In this document: positions 46,377 through 53,991 of the stretch, piece after piece | How positions within the stretch are numbered: the first letter of the stretch is position 1 | Layout: each line of letters begins with the position of its first letter | Assembly (NCBI RefSeq): GCF_020510445.1 | Contig: NZ_JAHBAG010000001.1 | Coordinates: 1,526,501 to 1,590,500 of the forward strand | Origin: Hydrogenophaga taeniospiralis | Lineage (GTDB): Bacteria > Pseudomonadota > Gammaproteobacteria > Burkholderiales > Burkholderiaceae_C | Direction of reading: 5' to 3' | DNA length: 64,000 nucleotides | Program-made: the position numbers and the translations under genes | The notes under the pieces: generated by a model | Told to the model about the DNA's origin: nothing | What the model saw: only the letters and a program-made list of their open reading frames with translations | Database searches by the model: none

Positions 46377-46408
46377 CACTGTTGCAATGCATTGTCCGTG
46401 CAACAGTG
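46377..46408. promoter_or_regulatory. Perfect inverted repeat in the divergent kinase/luxR promoter region
   Basis: Arms CACTGTTGCA (46377-46386) and TGCAACAGTG (46399-46408), perfect over 10 bp, with a 12-bp spacer. It ends 11 nt before the luxR-type start and begins 50 nt before the kinase start. Additional TGCAAC half-sites follow at 46409-46418. A likely operator for the LuxR-type protein or another dimeric regulator. Confidence 0.65.
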
Positions 46409-46419
46409 TGCAACGCAAC

Positions 46420-47088
46420 ATGACTTTGCCTGTCAACTTTGACAGTGTGGGCGTAGACGCCATTCTGGCCGATTGGGTCTGCGCGCTGCAGGAGCAGGGC
46501 GTGGAAGCCGTGGTGGTGCTGGGCCCCAATCCGATGGCGGGGAGCGACGAACGCGATGTGCTGGCGGTGCACCCCCCGCGGCTGCTCGGGCCGGCCTCGG
46601 CGCTGGCCGAGAGCCGGGACTTTGGCGCCAGCTGGCGCGAAAGCGACGCACCACTGGTGGCCTGGCAGGACATCTCCAAATCGGCCTTTGAACAAAGTGG
46701 TCGCTGGCGCCGCCTCTGGCTGGCCCACGGATACCAGACCCTGGTGCGGGTGGCCTTCACCTTGCCAGCCGGGCGGGCCTTCGAGTGCTTCATGTTCAGC
46801 CCACGCGCTTTTGCCGATCGTTCGGAGGCCGCGGTGCTGGCCTGGTCGGCCTACAACGTCTGGCCCATGCTCAGGCGCGCCATCGCCGAGCAGCGGGTCA
46901 ACCTGAGTCCGCGTGAGCAGGAAAGCCTGAACCTGGCGTTCGAGGGGCTCACCGCGCGCGAAACCGCGCAGCGGATGGATTGTTCCGAACGCACCGTGAA
47001 CTACCACCTGGCCAACGCCATGGCCAAGCTGCAGACCGACAACAAGCTCGCGGCCGTGCAGCGCGCCTGCTGGATCGGCCTGATCTGA
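46420..47088 (+). CDS. LuxR-type transcriptional regulator (quorum-sensing family, solo)
   Basis: 222 residues, the usual LuxR size. The C-terminus is a classic LuxR helix-turn-helix: LSPREQESLNLAFEGLTARETAQRMDCSERTVNYHLANAMAKLQTDNKLAAV. The N-terminal 150 residues resemble an autoinducer-binding fold, but the conserved W-x3-Y pair of acyl-homoserine lactone receptors is not clear; only a D-x-P near residue 76 remains. No luxI gene is present. It is divergent from the kinase operon with a shared 93-bp gap. An ATG at 46387 would start inside the inverted repeat, so 46420 is preferred. Confidence 0.82.
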   Translation: MTLPVNFDSVGVDAILADWVCALQEQGVEAVVVLGPNPMAGSDERDVLAVHPPRLLGPASALAESRDFGASWRESDAPLVAWQDISKSAFEQSGRWRRLWLAHGYQTLVRVAFTLPAGRAFECFMFSPRAFADRSEAAVLAWSAYNVWPMLRRAIAEQRVNLSPREQESLNLAFEGLTARETAQRMDCSERTVNYHLANAMAKLQTDNKLAAVQRACWIGLI

Positions 47089-47151
47089 GCGCCTGGCACC
47101 GGCCGGGTCAGACGATGCTGCACCGCCGCAACTTCACGGTGGTCGCGTGGT

Positions 47152-47157
47152 GATAAT
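47152..47157 (+). promoter_or_regulatory. -10-like hexamer abutting coaX
   Basis: GATAAT, then GCGCCC, then the ATG at 47164. Predicted leaderless start. Confidence 0.4.
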
Positions 47158-47163
47158 GCGCCC

Positions 47164-47928
47164 ATGACTTTTCTGGCCCTGGACGTTGGAAACACCCGCC
47201 TGAAGTGGGCCCTCTACGATGCGCCCCGTGTGGGCGCGAGGCTGTTGGCCCATGGCGCGCAGTTCCTGGAAAACATCGAGAAGCTGGCCGAAGGCGACTG
47301 GAACGCCCTTCCCGCCCCGCAATGGGTGGTGGGCTGCATCGTGGCGGGAGACGCGGTGAAAGGCCGGGTGCAGGAGCAACTGGAACTGTGGGACGTGACG
47401 CCGCAGTGGGTGGTCTCCAGCCTCAGCGAAGCGGGCGTGATCAACGGATACGACCATCCTGCGCGTCTGGGATCGGACCGCTGGGTCGCCATGATCGGCG
47501 CGCGCCAGCGGCTGCTGGCCCGGGGGCCGGCGCGTCCCTGTGTGGTGGTGATGGTGGGCACGGCGGTCACGGTCGAGGCCATCGACGCCGAGGGCCGCTT
47601 CCTGGGCGGCATCATCCTGCCGGGCCACGGCATCATGCTGCGCGCGCTGGAGTCGGGCACGGCCGGTCTGCATGTGCCCACCGGCGACGTGCGCGACTTC
47701 CCCACCAACACCAGCGACGCGCTCACCAGTGGCGGCACCTTCGCCATCGCGGGCGCCGTGCAGCGCATGGTGGAGAACCTGCAGCGCCACTGCGGCGAAC
47801 CGCCGGTGGTGTTCATGACCGGTGGTGCGGGCTGGAAAATGGCACCCAGCATGTCCACCCCCTGCGAACTGGTGGACAGCCTGATCTTTGACGGCCTGTT
47901 GGAAATCGCCAGTAGAAGAGTGGGGTAG
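47164..47928 (+). CDS. coaX: Type III pantothenate kinase
   Basis: 254 residues. CoaX catalyses the first step of coenzyme A synthesis and is not inhibited by CoA. N-terminal ASKHA phosphate loop [13 protein letters not shown], the [11 protein letters not shown] motif, [14 protein letters not shown] and [15 protein letters not shown] are the four family motifs. It is probably monocistronic, and the large inverted repeat follows its stop codon. Confidence 0.94.
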   Translation: MTFLALDVGNTRLKWALYDAPRVGARLLAHGAQFLENIEKLAEGDWNALPAPQWVVGCIVAGDAVKGRVQEQLELWDVTPQWVVSSLSEAGVINGYDHPARLGSDRWVAMIGARQRLLARGPARPCVVVMVGTAVTVEAIDAEGRFLGGIILPGHGIMLRALESGTAGLHVPTGDVRDFPTNTSDALTSGGTFAIAGAVQRMVENLQRHCGEPPVVFMTGGAGWKMAPSMSTPCELVDSLIFDGLLEIASRRVG

Positions 47929-47935
47929 TCACGCT

Positions 47936-48137
47936 CCCCCCGCGCCGCGCCTAAGGGCGCGTCACCCCCCAGGGGGCGGCACTGGCGGCCCGGCAAAGCC
48001 GGTTCCGCGGTGCCCTGGCACCAACTCCCCCTCCGGCGCGGCATGTCTTCCACCCAGGATGCGGTGGAACCGGCTTCGCCGGGCCACTCGCATCGCCCCC
48101 TGGGGGGTGACGCGCCCTTAGGCGCGGCGCGGGGGGG
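47936..48137. repeat. 200-bp inverted repeat made of two facing dispersed-repeat copies
   Basis: Outer arms 47936-47978 and about 48094-48137 are perfect over 43 bp. Inner arms include GGCCCGGCAAAGCCGGTTCC (from 47988) and its near-complement in 48061-48085. It fills the gap between the convergent ends of coaX and the wax ester synthase gene and may stop transcription in both directions. Confidence 0.8.
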
Positions 48138-49715
48138 TCAATCCCGTCCCCAGGGCAACATCAGCGTCAGGGTGAGCAGCCGGGCGAACTCCGGTGTGAA
48201 CTGGTCGATGATGCGCTGTGGGTCGGGGCACAGGGTGGTGTCGGCGATCACGCCGAATTGCACGCCGCCGCCATAGCTGAGGATCGACACGCCCAGACCC
48301 ACCGTGCCGGATTGCGGTACCCAGAACATGGTCTGCTCCAGCGTGGCACCACACAGTTTCATCTTGTGGGCCGGGCCGGGCACGTTGGTCATGACGGCCG
48401 TGGTCTTGCGACCGAACAGGCTGAGCATCGCGTCCTGCGCGGGCTTGACCAGCAGCCCGGCCACCGACAGCAGGCCAAAGGTCAGCAAGGGTTGCAGACT
48501 GCCCTTGAGGTCGTTCATGCGCGCCCGCACCGCGAACACACGTTCGATCGGGTTGTCGATGCCGATGGGCAGCACCAGCGGCACCAGTCCAAAACGGTTG
48601 CCCAGCTTCCAGGCGTCCGCCATCGGGCGCAGGTTGATCGGCACCATGGCGCGGATTTCCTGGCCCTGGGGGTTGTCGCCGTGGGCGCGCAGATAGGCGC
48701 CGATGGCGCCGGCCACGCAGCTGAGCAGCACGTCGTTGACCGAGCAGTTCAAGGCCTTGCCGATGGCTTTGACCTCGTCCAGCGGGATGGGCTCGCACCA
48801 GGCGACGCGCTTGGCGCGTCCGGGCTGACCCTTGAGCCGGGTCGGTGAGTCGTCGGGCATGAGCGCCAGAGCAGCCAGATCGCTGGCGAGCTGGCCGCCC
48901 ATGCGGGCCACTTCCATCGCCTGCCCCAGGGTATCGTTCAGGCCCTGCTGGGGCGCCGCCAGCAGGGCCAATGATTTGGCCGCGCCACCGCCCGCGACTT
49001 CCAGCGCCCGCGCGGTCAGGTCGCCCAAGGGGCGGATCAGCGTGTCGGCCACCCAGTCCTCGGCCGCGTCCAGACCGGTCTTGGCCGGTTTGGACGCCTT
49101 GCGCTGCGGCGGCAGCGCGCCGCCATCGACCAGGCTCATCATCACGCTGATCAGGGCAATGCCGTCGGCGATGCAGTGGTGGATGCGCGCGATCAGCGCC
49201 GAGCCACCGTCGTACCGCTCGATCAGGTCAAACCGCCACAGCGGGTGCCGGTGGTCCAGTGGCTGCATCGCGAGTTCGGCCACACGGTCCTGCAGCGCGT
49301 CCTGTTCGCTCTGGCCGCGCTGGCGCGTGAGGGTGTGGGTGACCACGTGGCGTTCCAGGCGAAAGTCGGGGTCGTCCATCCAGTGCGCGCCCGCTGCGTC
49401 TTCGCGGGCCGCCTGCACAAAGCGGCGGTAGGGCAGCAGGCGCTCGCGCACGCGCTCGGCCAGCGCCGCATGGGTGATGCCAGGGCGCAGGATCCAGACC
49501 CCGACGATCATCATCAGGTTGGACGGCGAGTCCATGCGCAGCCAGGCGGTGTCGACCTTGCTCATGCGTTCGCCCTCCAGCCCCAGTGTGCTGGCCAGCG
49601 TCTGCACGGCGCCGCGGGCGGTGGTCGGAGGTGTTTTCTTTCGGGGGCTCTTCCGTGCCGCGGACGGTGGGACCGCCGCCGAGGCAGTGGCGGCTGGGGC
49701 AACGCGCTGGACCAT
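48138..49715 (-). CDS. Wax ester synthase / diacylglycerol acyltransferase (WS/DGAT)
   Basis: 525 residues from this start. The acyltransferase motif HHCIADG (His179, His180, Asp184, Gly185) is intact. Family motifs MSKVDTAWLRMD, PLWRFDLIERY, LNCSVNDVLLSCVAGAIG and the TNVPGP block are present. The enzyme esterifies fatty alcohols or diacylglycerol with acyl-CoA, at the membrane or on lipid droplets. The first 50 residues are Pro/Lys-rich and atypical; Met51 (49565) has GGAGG upstream and is an equally good start. It is divergent from the acyl-CoA-binding protein gene. Confidence 0.9.
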   Translation of the reverse strand: MVQRVAPAATASAAVPPSAARKSPRKKTPPTTARGAVQTLASTLGLEGERMSKVDTAWLRMDSPSNLMMIVGVWILRPGITHAALAERVRERLLPYRRFVQAAREDAAGAHWMDDPDFRLERHVVTHTLTRQRGQSEQDALQDRVAELAMQPLDHRHPLWRFDLIERYDGGSALIARIHHCIADGIALISVMMSLVDGGALPPQRKASKPAKTGLDAAEDWVADTLIRPLGDLTARALEVAGGGAAKSLALLAAPQQGLNDTLGQAMEVARMGGQLASDLAALALMPDDSPTRLKGQPGRAKRVAWCEPIPLDEVKAIGKALNCSVNDVLLSCVAGAIGAYLRAHGDNPQGQEIRAMVPINLRPMADAWKLGNRFGLVPLVLPIGIDNPIERVFAVRARMNDLKGSLQPLLTFGLLSVAGLLVKPAQDAMLSLFGRKTTAVMTNVPGPAHKMKLCGATLEQTMFWVPQSGTVGLGVSILSYGGGVQFGVIADTTLCPDPQRIIDQFTPEFARLLTLTLMLPWGRD

Positions 49716-49805
49716 GTCATCTCCGGTGGCCTGGGGCCTCACGGCACCACCCGAGGGGCGGCGTGTGGGCTCGGCATGTTGTGGGTGTTTGCGTCTATTT
49801 TGCCG

Positions 49806-49840
49806 TCAGGGCAGCCCGTAAGATACCGGGCCAGCCCTGA
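49806..49840. promoter_or_regulatory. Two-part hairpin in the WS/DGAT-ACBP divergent region
   Basis: TCAGGGC and GCCCTGA outer arms and an inner CCCG/CGGG stem, 57 nt before the acyl-CoA-binding protein start. It could be an operator or a leader hairpin. Confidence 0.3.
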
Positions 49841-49896
49841 TGCCGTGCGGTATGTGCAACGCATCGGGCGCCTTCAGCCCCACCAGGAGACCCTGC

Positions 49897-50151
49897 ATGT
49901 CCGACCTCAAGACCCGTTTCGATGCCGCCGTGGCCAACTCCAAGAACCTCAGCGAGCGTCCCGACAACGCCACGCTGCTGAAGATCTACGCGCTGTACAA
50001 GCAGGCCACCGCGGGTGACAACGCCGAGAAGAAGCCGGGCTTCGGCGACATGGTGGGCCGTGCCAAATGGGACGCTTGGAACGGCCTCAAGGGCACGTCG
50101 GGCGACGACGCGATGCAGCAGTACGTCGACCTGATCGAATCACTGAGCTGA
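49897..50151 (+). CDS. Acyl-CoA-binding protein
   Basis: 84 residues, the full size of the four-helix ACBP fold. LKIYALYKQATAGDN and the KWDAWNGLKG motif (Tyr and Lys contacts to the CoA and acyl chain) are diagnostic. It carries long-chain acyl-CoA in the cytoplasm. Bacterial ACBP genes are uncommon. Here it sits beside the WS/DGAT gene and may feed it acyl-CoA. AGGAGA lies 8 nt before the ATG. Confidence 0.93.
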   Translation: MSDLKTRFDAAVANSKNLSERPDNATLLKIYALYKQATAGDNAEKKPGFGDMVGRAKWDAWNGLKGTSGDDAMQQYVDLIESLS

Positions 50152-50155
50152 AAAA

Positions 50156-50240
50156 CCACCCCCGCCGGGCAGCGCGCGACGCCTTCAAGGGGGCAACGTG
50201 ATGCGGTCCGGCAAAGCCGGGATCAACGCGTTCTGGGTCA
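50156..50240. repeat. Dispersed GC-rich hairpin repeat (reverse orientation)
   Basis: Begins 5 nt after the ACBP stop. C-run, CCGCCGGGCAGCGCGCG element, a CTTCAAGGGGG partial stem and the CCGGCAAAGCCGG hairpin. Confidence 0.6.
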
Positions 50241-50310
50241 TGCACTGCACTCCGGCGGAGTGGGTGTTTGACCGCTGGACGGTGAACGCTTGAAGAAGGC
50301 CTGCGCGCGC

Positions 50311-50643
50311 TCAGGCCTTTTTCTTTTTGGCCGCTGATTTGCTGGCGGGTTTTTGGGTCGTCAGCAACTCGTCGAGGTTCTTCACGATCTCGCCTTCAAT
50401 GCGGTCCTTGAAGGCGCCGAGCAGAAACCCCAGCTTGGCGTCGAGTTCGAAGTGATCGTCCGACACCCGAAGCGTGCCGTTCACGCCGGTGCGGCTGAAT
50501 TGCACTTCGTCGCAGTCGCCGCCTTCTTCGTAGGTGCAGCTCATGTCGAAGTCGGCTTCGGCCTGTTCGGCCCATTTCCAGGCCACTTTGCGCGCGCCGG
50601 CCAGGCCCAGGTGGTGATTGCGTCGGATGTGGATGTCGGCCAT
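50311..50643 (-). CDS. Polyhydroxyalkanoate system family protein (PHA_gran_rgn)
   Basis: 110 residues. Typical pieces are DIHIRRNHHLGLAGARKVAWKWAEQAEADFDMSC, a central beta sheet with SRTGVNGTLRVSDDHFELDAKLGFLLGAFKDRIEGEI, and a Lys/Ala-rich tail. Members are found near PHA synthesis genes and are thought to be granule-associated; the biochemical role is not settled. It is 24 bp downstream of the peptidase-like lipoprotein gene end on the same strand, within the lipid-storage neighbourhood. Confidence 0.85.
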   Translation of the reverse strand: MADIHIRRNHHLGLAGARKVAWKWAEQAEADFDMSCTYEEGGDCDEVQFSRTGVNGTLRVSDDHFELDAKLGFLLGAFKDRIEGEIVKNLDELLTTQKPASKSAAKKKKA

Positions 50644-50667
50644 GGGATGTTTCGTGGAGGTGAATCG

Positions 50668-51807
50668 TCAAGGGTGAGCCGTCGGGGTGGGGGCCGGTTG
50701 TCCGGCCGCCACCGTCGCCTCGCTCGGGAGGGACAGTCGCCGCAGCGCCGCATGCCGCTCTTCCTGCGGTTGTTGCGCCAGCGCGCGCACCGCATCATAA
50801 AACCGGCGGAAATCCCGGCCCTCGCGTTCGAACAGGGCCTCAAAGCCCGGCACCAGCGTGTCGTAGGCGGCCTGGGCGCCGAAGCTGGCGTTGTTGGCGC
50901 GAGCGACCCAGGCGTCGTAGCCGGCGTAACCGTTCCAGCGCTGCCTGAGCGTCTGGTAGGTCTGGTGGAAGTCGGCCATCGCCGCAGACTTGCGGCGGGT
51001 TTTTTCGGCGTCGTCGATGGCGGTGTCGGCAAAGATGCCTTCCAGCCGCTGCCGCACCGCGTAGGTGAGGGCGCGGAACTCGTGCCGACGCGCATCGAAA
51101 GCCGCGTATTCGCGGCGCGCCGTTTCGCTGGCGTGGTGCGCCAACCAGCGCTCGCCGCCCAGGCGTTCGACCGCGGTGGCGAACGACTCGTTGAACACCA
51201 TGTCGCCTTTGGCGTAGAGCACCTGGTGGGCCAGTTCGTGGAACACGATGCGCGCCAGTTCGCCCTCGGGGTAGCCAATGAAGGTGTTGAGCAGCGGATC
51301 GCCGCCGGCCCAGTTCATCCAGCCCAGCGTGGAGTAGGCCGGCACCGGGTACACCACGGACTCCAGCTCCTCGGGCAGGCTTCGGGCGAAGGCCTGGGCC
51401 TGGGTTTCGTCGAAATAGCCGCGGTAGCCCACACAGCCCACCACGGGGAAGCACCAGCTCTGCAGCGTGAGCGACAGCGCGGGGGCGGCCACGACGTTGT
51501 AGACCGCGGCCTTGCGGTGCAGATCGGCGTAGCGGTGGTAGCTGGCGTTGTCGGGCAGGGCCAGTTCGGCCGCGGCGAAGCGCCGGATGCGCTGGGCCAG
51601 GGCCAGCCGCTGCCGCAGCGCGGGCGGGGTCTGTGCGTCGTCAAGCCAGTCCTGCAGCGGGCGGGCGGCCTGCATGATCCGCAGATGGCCGGAGACCGAT
51701 TGCCAGTAATAGCCCACCCCGGTGCCGGGGCTCGCGCAGCCCGACAGGCCCGGCGCCAGCACGACCAGCAGGCCGGTGATGCTGAACAAGGCGCGCACGG
51801 ACGACAT
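50668..51807 (-). CDS. Predicted zinc aminopeptidase (COG4324-type) lipoprotein
   Basis: 379 residues. A signal peptide ends at a lipobox (VVLAPGLSGCAS), so it is a lipoprotein. The zinc motif is FHELAHQ with a downstream NESFATAVE glutamate, as in gluzincin-type peptidases. The conserved GYRGYF and STLGWMNWAGGDPLLNTF blocks match the predicted aminopeptidase family. The biological substrate is unknown. It begins 12 nt after the end of the oxidoreductase gene and is probably cotranscribed with it. Confidence 0.87.
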   Translation of the reverse strand: MSSVRALFSITGLLVVLAPGLSGCASPGTGVGYYWQSVSGHLRIMQAARPLQDWLDDAQTPPALRQRLALAQRIRRFAAAELALPDNASYHRYADLHRKAAVYNVVAAPALSLTLQSWCFPVVGCVGYRGYFDETQAQAFARSLPEELESVVYPVPAYSTLGWMNWAGGDPLLNTFIGYPEGELARIVFHELAHQVLYAKGDMVFNESFATAVERLGGERWLAHHASETARREYAAFDARRHEFRALTYAVRQRLEGIFADTAIDDAEKTRRKSAAMADFHQTYQTLRQRWNGYAGYDAWVARANNASFGAQAAYDTLVPGFEALFEREGRDFRRFYDAVRALAQQPQEERHAALRRLSLPSEATVAAGQPAPTPTAHP

Positions 51808-51818
51808 GGGCGCCGCCT

Positions 51819-53861
51819 TCAGGTGCCGGTTGCGACGCCGGCCACTTCCACCAGGCAGTCGTAGAACACCGGGCCGCGTCCCAGGTCGGTCAGCCGCTGG
51901 CTGGTCACCTGGTTGACGTTGGTGCCGGACGGGCCGAGCTTGCGCCACCAGATGCCCAGGCCATTGACCACGCCGGGGCGCGCGCGCGGCGACACCTTGG
52001 CCTTGCAGCGGTATTCGCCCCGGTCGTTGAAGATGCGCACCATCTGGCCGCTGGCGATGCCGCGCGCCTGGGCGTCGTCGGCGTGGATCTCCAGCACCGG
52101 TTCGCCCTCGATGTCGCGCAGGCTTTTCACGTTGACAAAACTGGAGTTGAGGAAATTGCGCGCGGGCGGCGAGATCATGGCCAGCGGGTAGTGCGCGCTG
52201 CTGCCGGCGGGTTCGTGGTTGGGCAGGTGGTCGGGCAGACCGTCCAGGCCCTGAGCCGCCAGCCGCGCGCTGAAAAACTCGCAGCGACCCGACGGCGTGG
52301 GAAAGCCGCCGTGGGCAAACGGTGCCTCGGGCAAGGGCAGGGTGGCGAAGCCGTGTTCCAGCAATTGATCGAAGTCCACCGCGTCGCCGAACACGGTGCG
52401 GCACAGGGTTTCATCGCTGTCTTGAAAGCAGGGTTCGTCAAAACCCAGGCGCGCGGCCAGGGCGCGAAAGACGTCGGTGTTGCTGCGCGCCTGCCCCAGC
52501 GGCGCGATGGCGGGCCGGTTGAGCAGCACGTCGGTGTGGCCGTAGCTGGTATGGATGTCCCAGTGTTCCAGCTGGGTGGTGGCGGGCAGGATGTAGTCCG
52601 CCAGGTCGGCGGTGTCGGTCTGGAAATGCTCCAGCACCACGGTGAAGAGGTCTTCGCGCGCGAACCCCTGCACCACCTTGCCCGACTCGGGCGCCACCGC
52701 CACCGGGTTGCTGTTGTAGACGATCAGCGCTTCGATCTTCGGGCCGAAGGCCGACGACGTCTCGCGCAGCAGGTCGTCGCCGATGGTGACCATGTTGATG
52801 GTGCGCGGGGTGCGCCCGGCCAGCAGGTCGGGCCGGTGCAGCGCCGCGCGTTTCACCGGGAACTGGCCCGAGGACGACAGCAGCAGGCCGCCGGCCCGGT
52901 GCCGCCAGGCGCCCACCAGCGCTGGCAGGCAGGCGATGGCGCGCACCGCGTTGCCGCCGCCGCGCACCCGCTGCATGCCGTAGTTCAGCCGGATCGCCGC
53001 GGGTTGGGTGTTGCCATAGGCGCGCGCCAGCTCGGTGATCTGCTGAACGGGAATGCCGCAGACCTCGGCGGCGCGCTCGGGCGGCCACTGCAGGGCACGC
53101 TCGCGCAGGCCTTCCCAGCCCAGGGTGTGGTGTTCGATGTAGTCGTGGTCCAGCCAGTCGTGCACGATCAGCTCGTGCATCAGCGCCAGCGCCAGCGCGG
53201 CGTCGGTGCCCGGGCGCAGGGCGATGTGTTCGTGGCACTTGTCGGCGGTCTCGGTGCGGCGCGGGTCGATGCAGACCAGTCGCGCACCGTCGCGTTTGGC
53301 CTGCTGGGCCAGACGCCAGAAATGCAGGTTGCTGGCGATGGAGTTGCTGCCCCAGATCAGGATCAGTTTGGCCTCGGCGAAGAACTCGACCTTCATGCCC
53401 ACTTTGCCGCCCAGGGTGTGGGTCAGGCCCTCGCCGCCCGCGGTGGCGCAGATGGTGCGGTCCAGGTGCGAGGCGCCGAGCCGGTGGAAAAAGCGCGCCG
53501 CCATGCCTTCGCCCTGTACCTGGCCCATGGTGCCGGCGTAGCTGTAGGGCAGGATGGCCTGCGGGTCGCGCGCGGCGATGGCTTTGAGCCGGGTGGCGAT
53601 GTCGTCCAGCGCGTCGTCCCAGCCCACGGGTTCAAACCGGCCACTGCCCTTGGGGCCCACGCGCTTGAGCGGTTGCAGGATGCGCTCGGGGTGGTAGCTG
53701 CGCTCGGTGTAGCGCGATACCTTGGTGCACAGCGCACCATCGGTGTGCCGGTGCGCCGGATTGCCCTGCACCCGCAGGGCCACGCCGTGGTTGACCGTGG
53801 TCAGCAGGGCGCAAGTGTCGGGGCAGTCGTGCGGACAGGCGCCACGCACCACGGTGTCCAT
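51819..53861 (-). CDS. Molybdopterin-dependent oxidoreductase (formate dehydrogenase/assimilatory reductase type)
   Basis: About 680 residues. The N-terminal 4Fe-4S motif is CPHDCPDTC followed by a distant cysteine in GALCTKVS. Molybdopterin-binding pieces SYAGTMGQVQGEG, WGSNSIASNLHFW and VCIDPRRTETADKC follow, and the C-terminal dinucleotide domain ends MISPPARNFLNSSF. No Tat signal is seen, so it is probably cytoplasmic. The substrate is unknown. I chose the ATG at 53861, just before RGACPHDCPD; an ATG at 53897 adds 12 residues. Its gene is divergent from the ABC substrate-binding protein gene. Confidence 0.88.
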   Translation of the reverse strand: MDTVVRGACPHDCPDTCALLTTVNHGVALRVQGNPAHRHTDGALCTKVSRYTERSYHPERILQPLKRVGPKGSGRFEPVGWDDALDDIATRLKAIAARDPQAILPYSYAGTMGQVQGEGMAARFFHRLGASHLDRTICATAGGEGLTHTLGGKVGMKVEFFAEAKLILIWGSNSIASNLHFWRLAQQAKRDGARLVCIDPRRTETADKCHEHIALRPGTDAALALALMHELIVHDWLDHDYIEHHTLGWEGLRERALQWPPERAAEVCGIPVQQITELARAYGNTQPAAIRLNYGMQRVRGGGNAVRAIACLPALVGAWRHRAGGLLLSSSGQFPVKRAALHRPDLLAGRTPRTINMVTIGDDLLRETSSAFGPKIEALIVYNSNPVAVAPESGKVVQGFAREDLFTVVLEHFQTDTADLADYILPATTQLEHWDIHTSYGHTDVLLNRPAIAPLGQARSNTDVFRALAARLGFDEPCFQDSDETLCRTVFGDAVDFDQLLEHGFATLPLPEAPFAHGGFPTPSGRCEFFSARLAAQGLDGLPDHLPNHEPAGSSAHYPLAMISPPARNFLNSSFVNVKSLRDIEGEPVLEIHADDAQARGIASGQMVRIFNDRGEYRCKAKVSPRARPGVVNGLGIWWRKLGPSGTNVNQVTSQRLTDLGRGPVFYDCLVEVAGVATGT

Positions 53862-53991
53862 CGGGTCGCCGCCGCCGGGGGTCGGGGTGTCGATCATGGG
53901 TGTAAAAAAATGTTGTACGCTGGGCATCCTGTTGAGCATGGTTTTTGCTGTGCACAAACCGGTCCCAAATCAGCATAGCAGGAGATTCAGT

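Noticed and set aside
49840..53978. Long + strand frames opposite the molybdopterin oxidoreductase and the peptidase-like gene
   Set aside because: Antisense shadows of conserved minus-strand genes; no recognisable domains and no ribosome binding sites.
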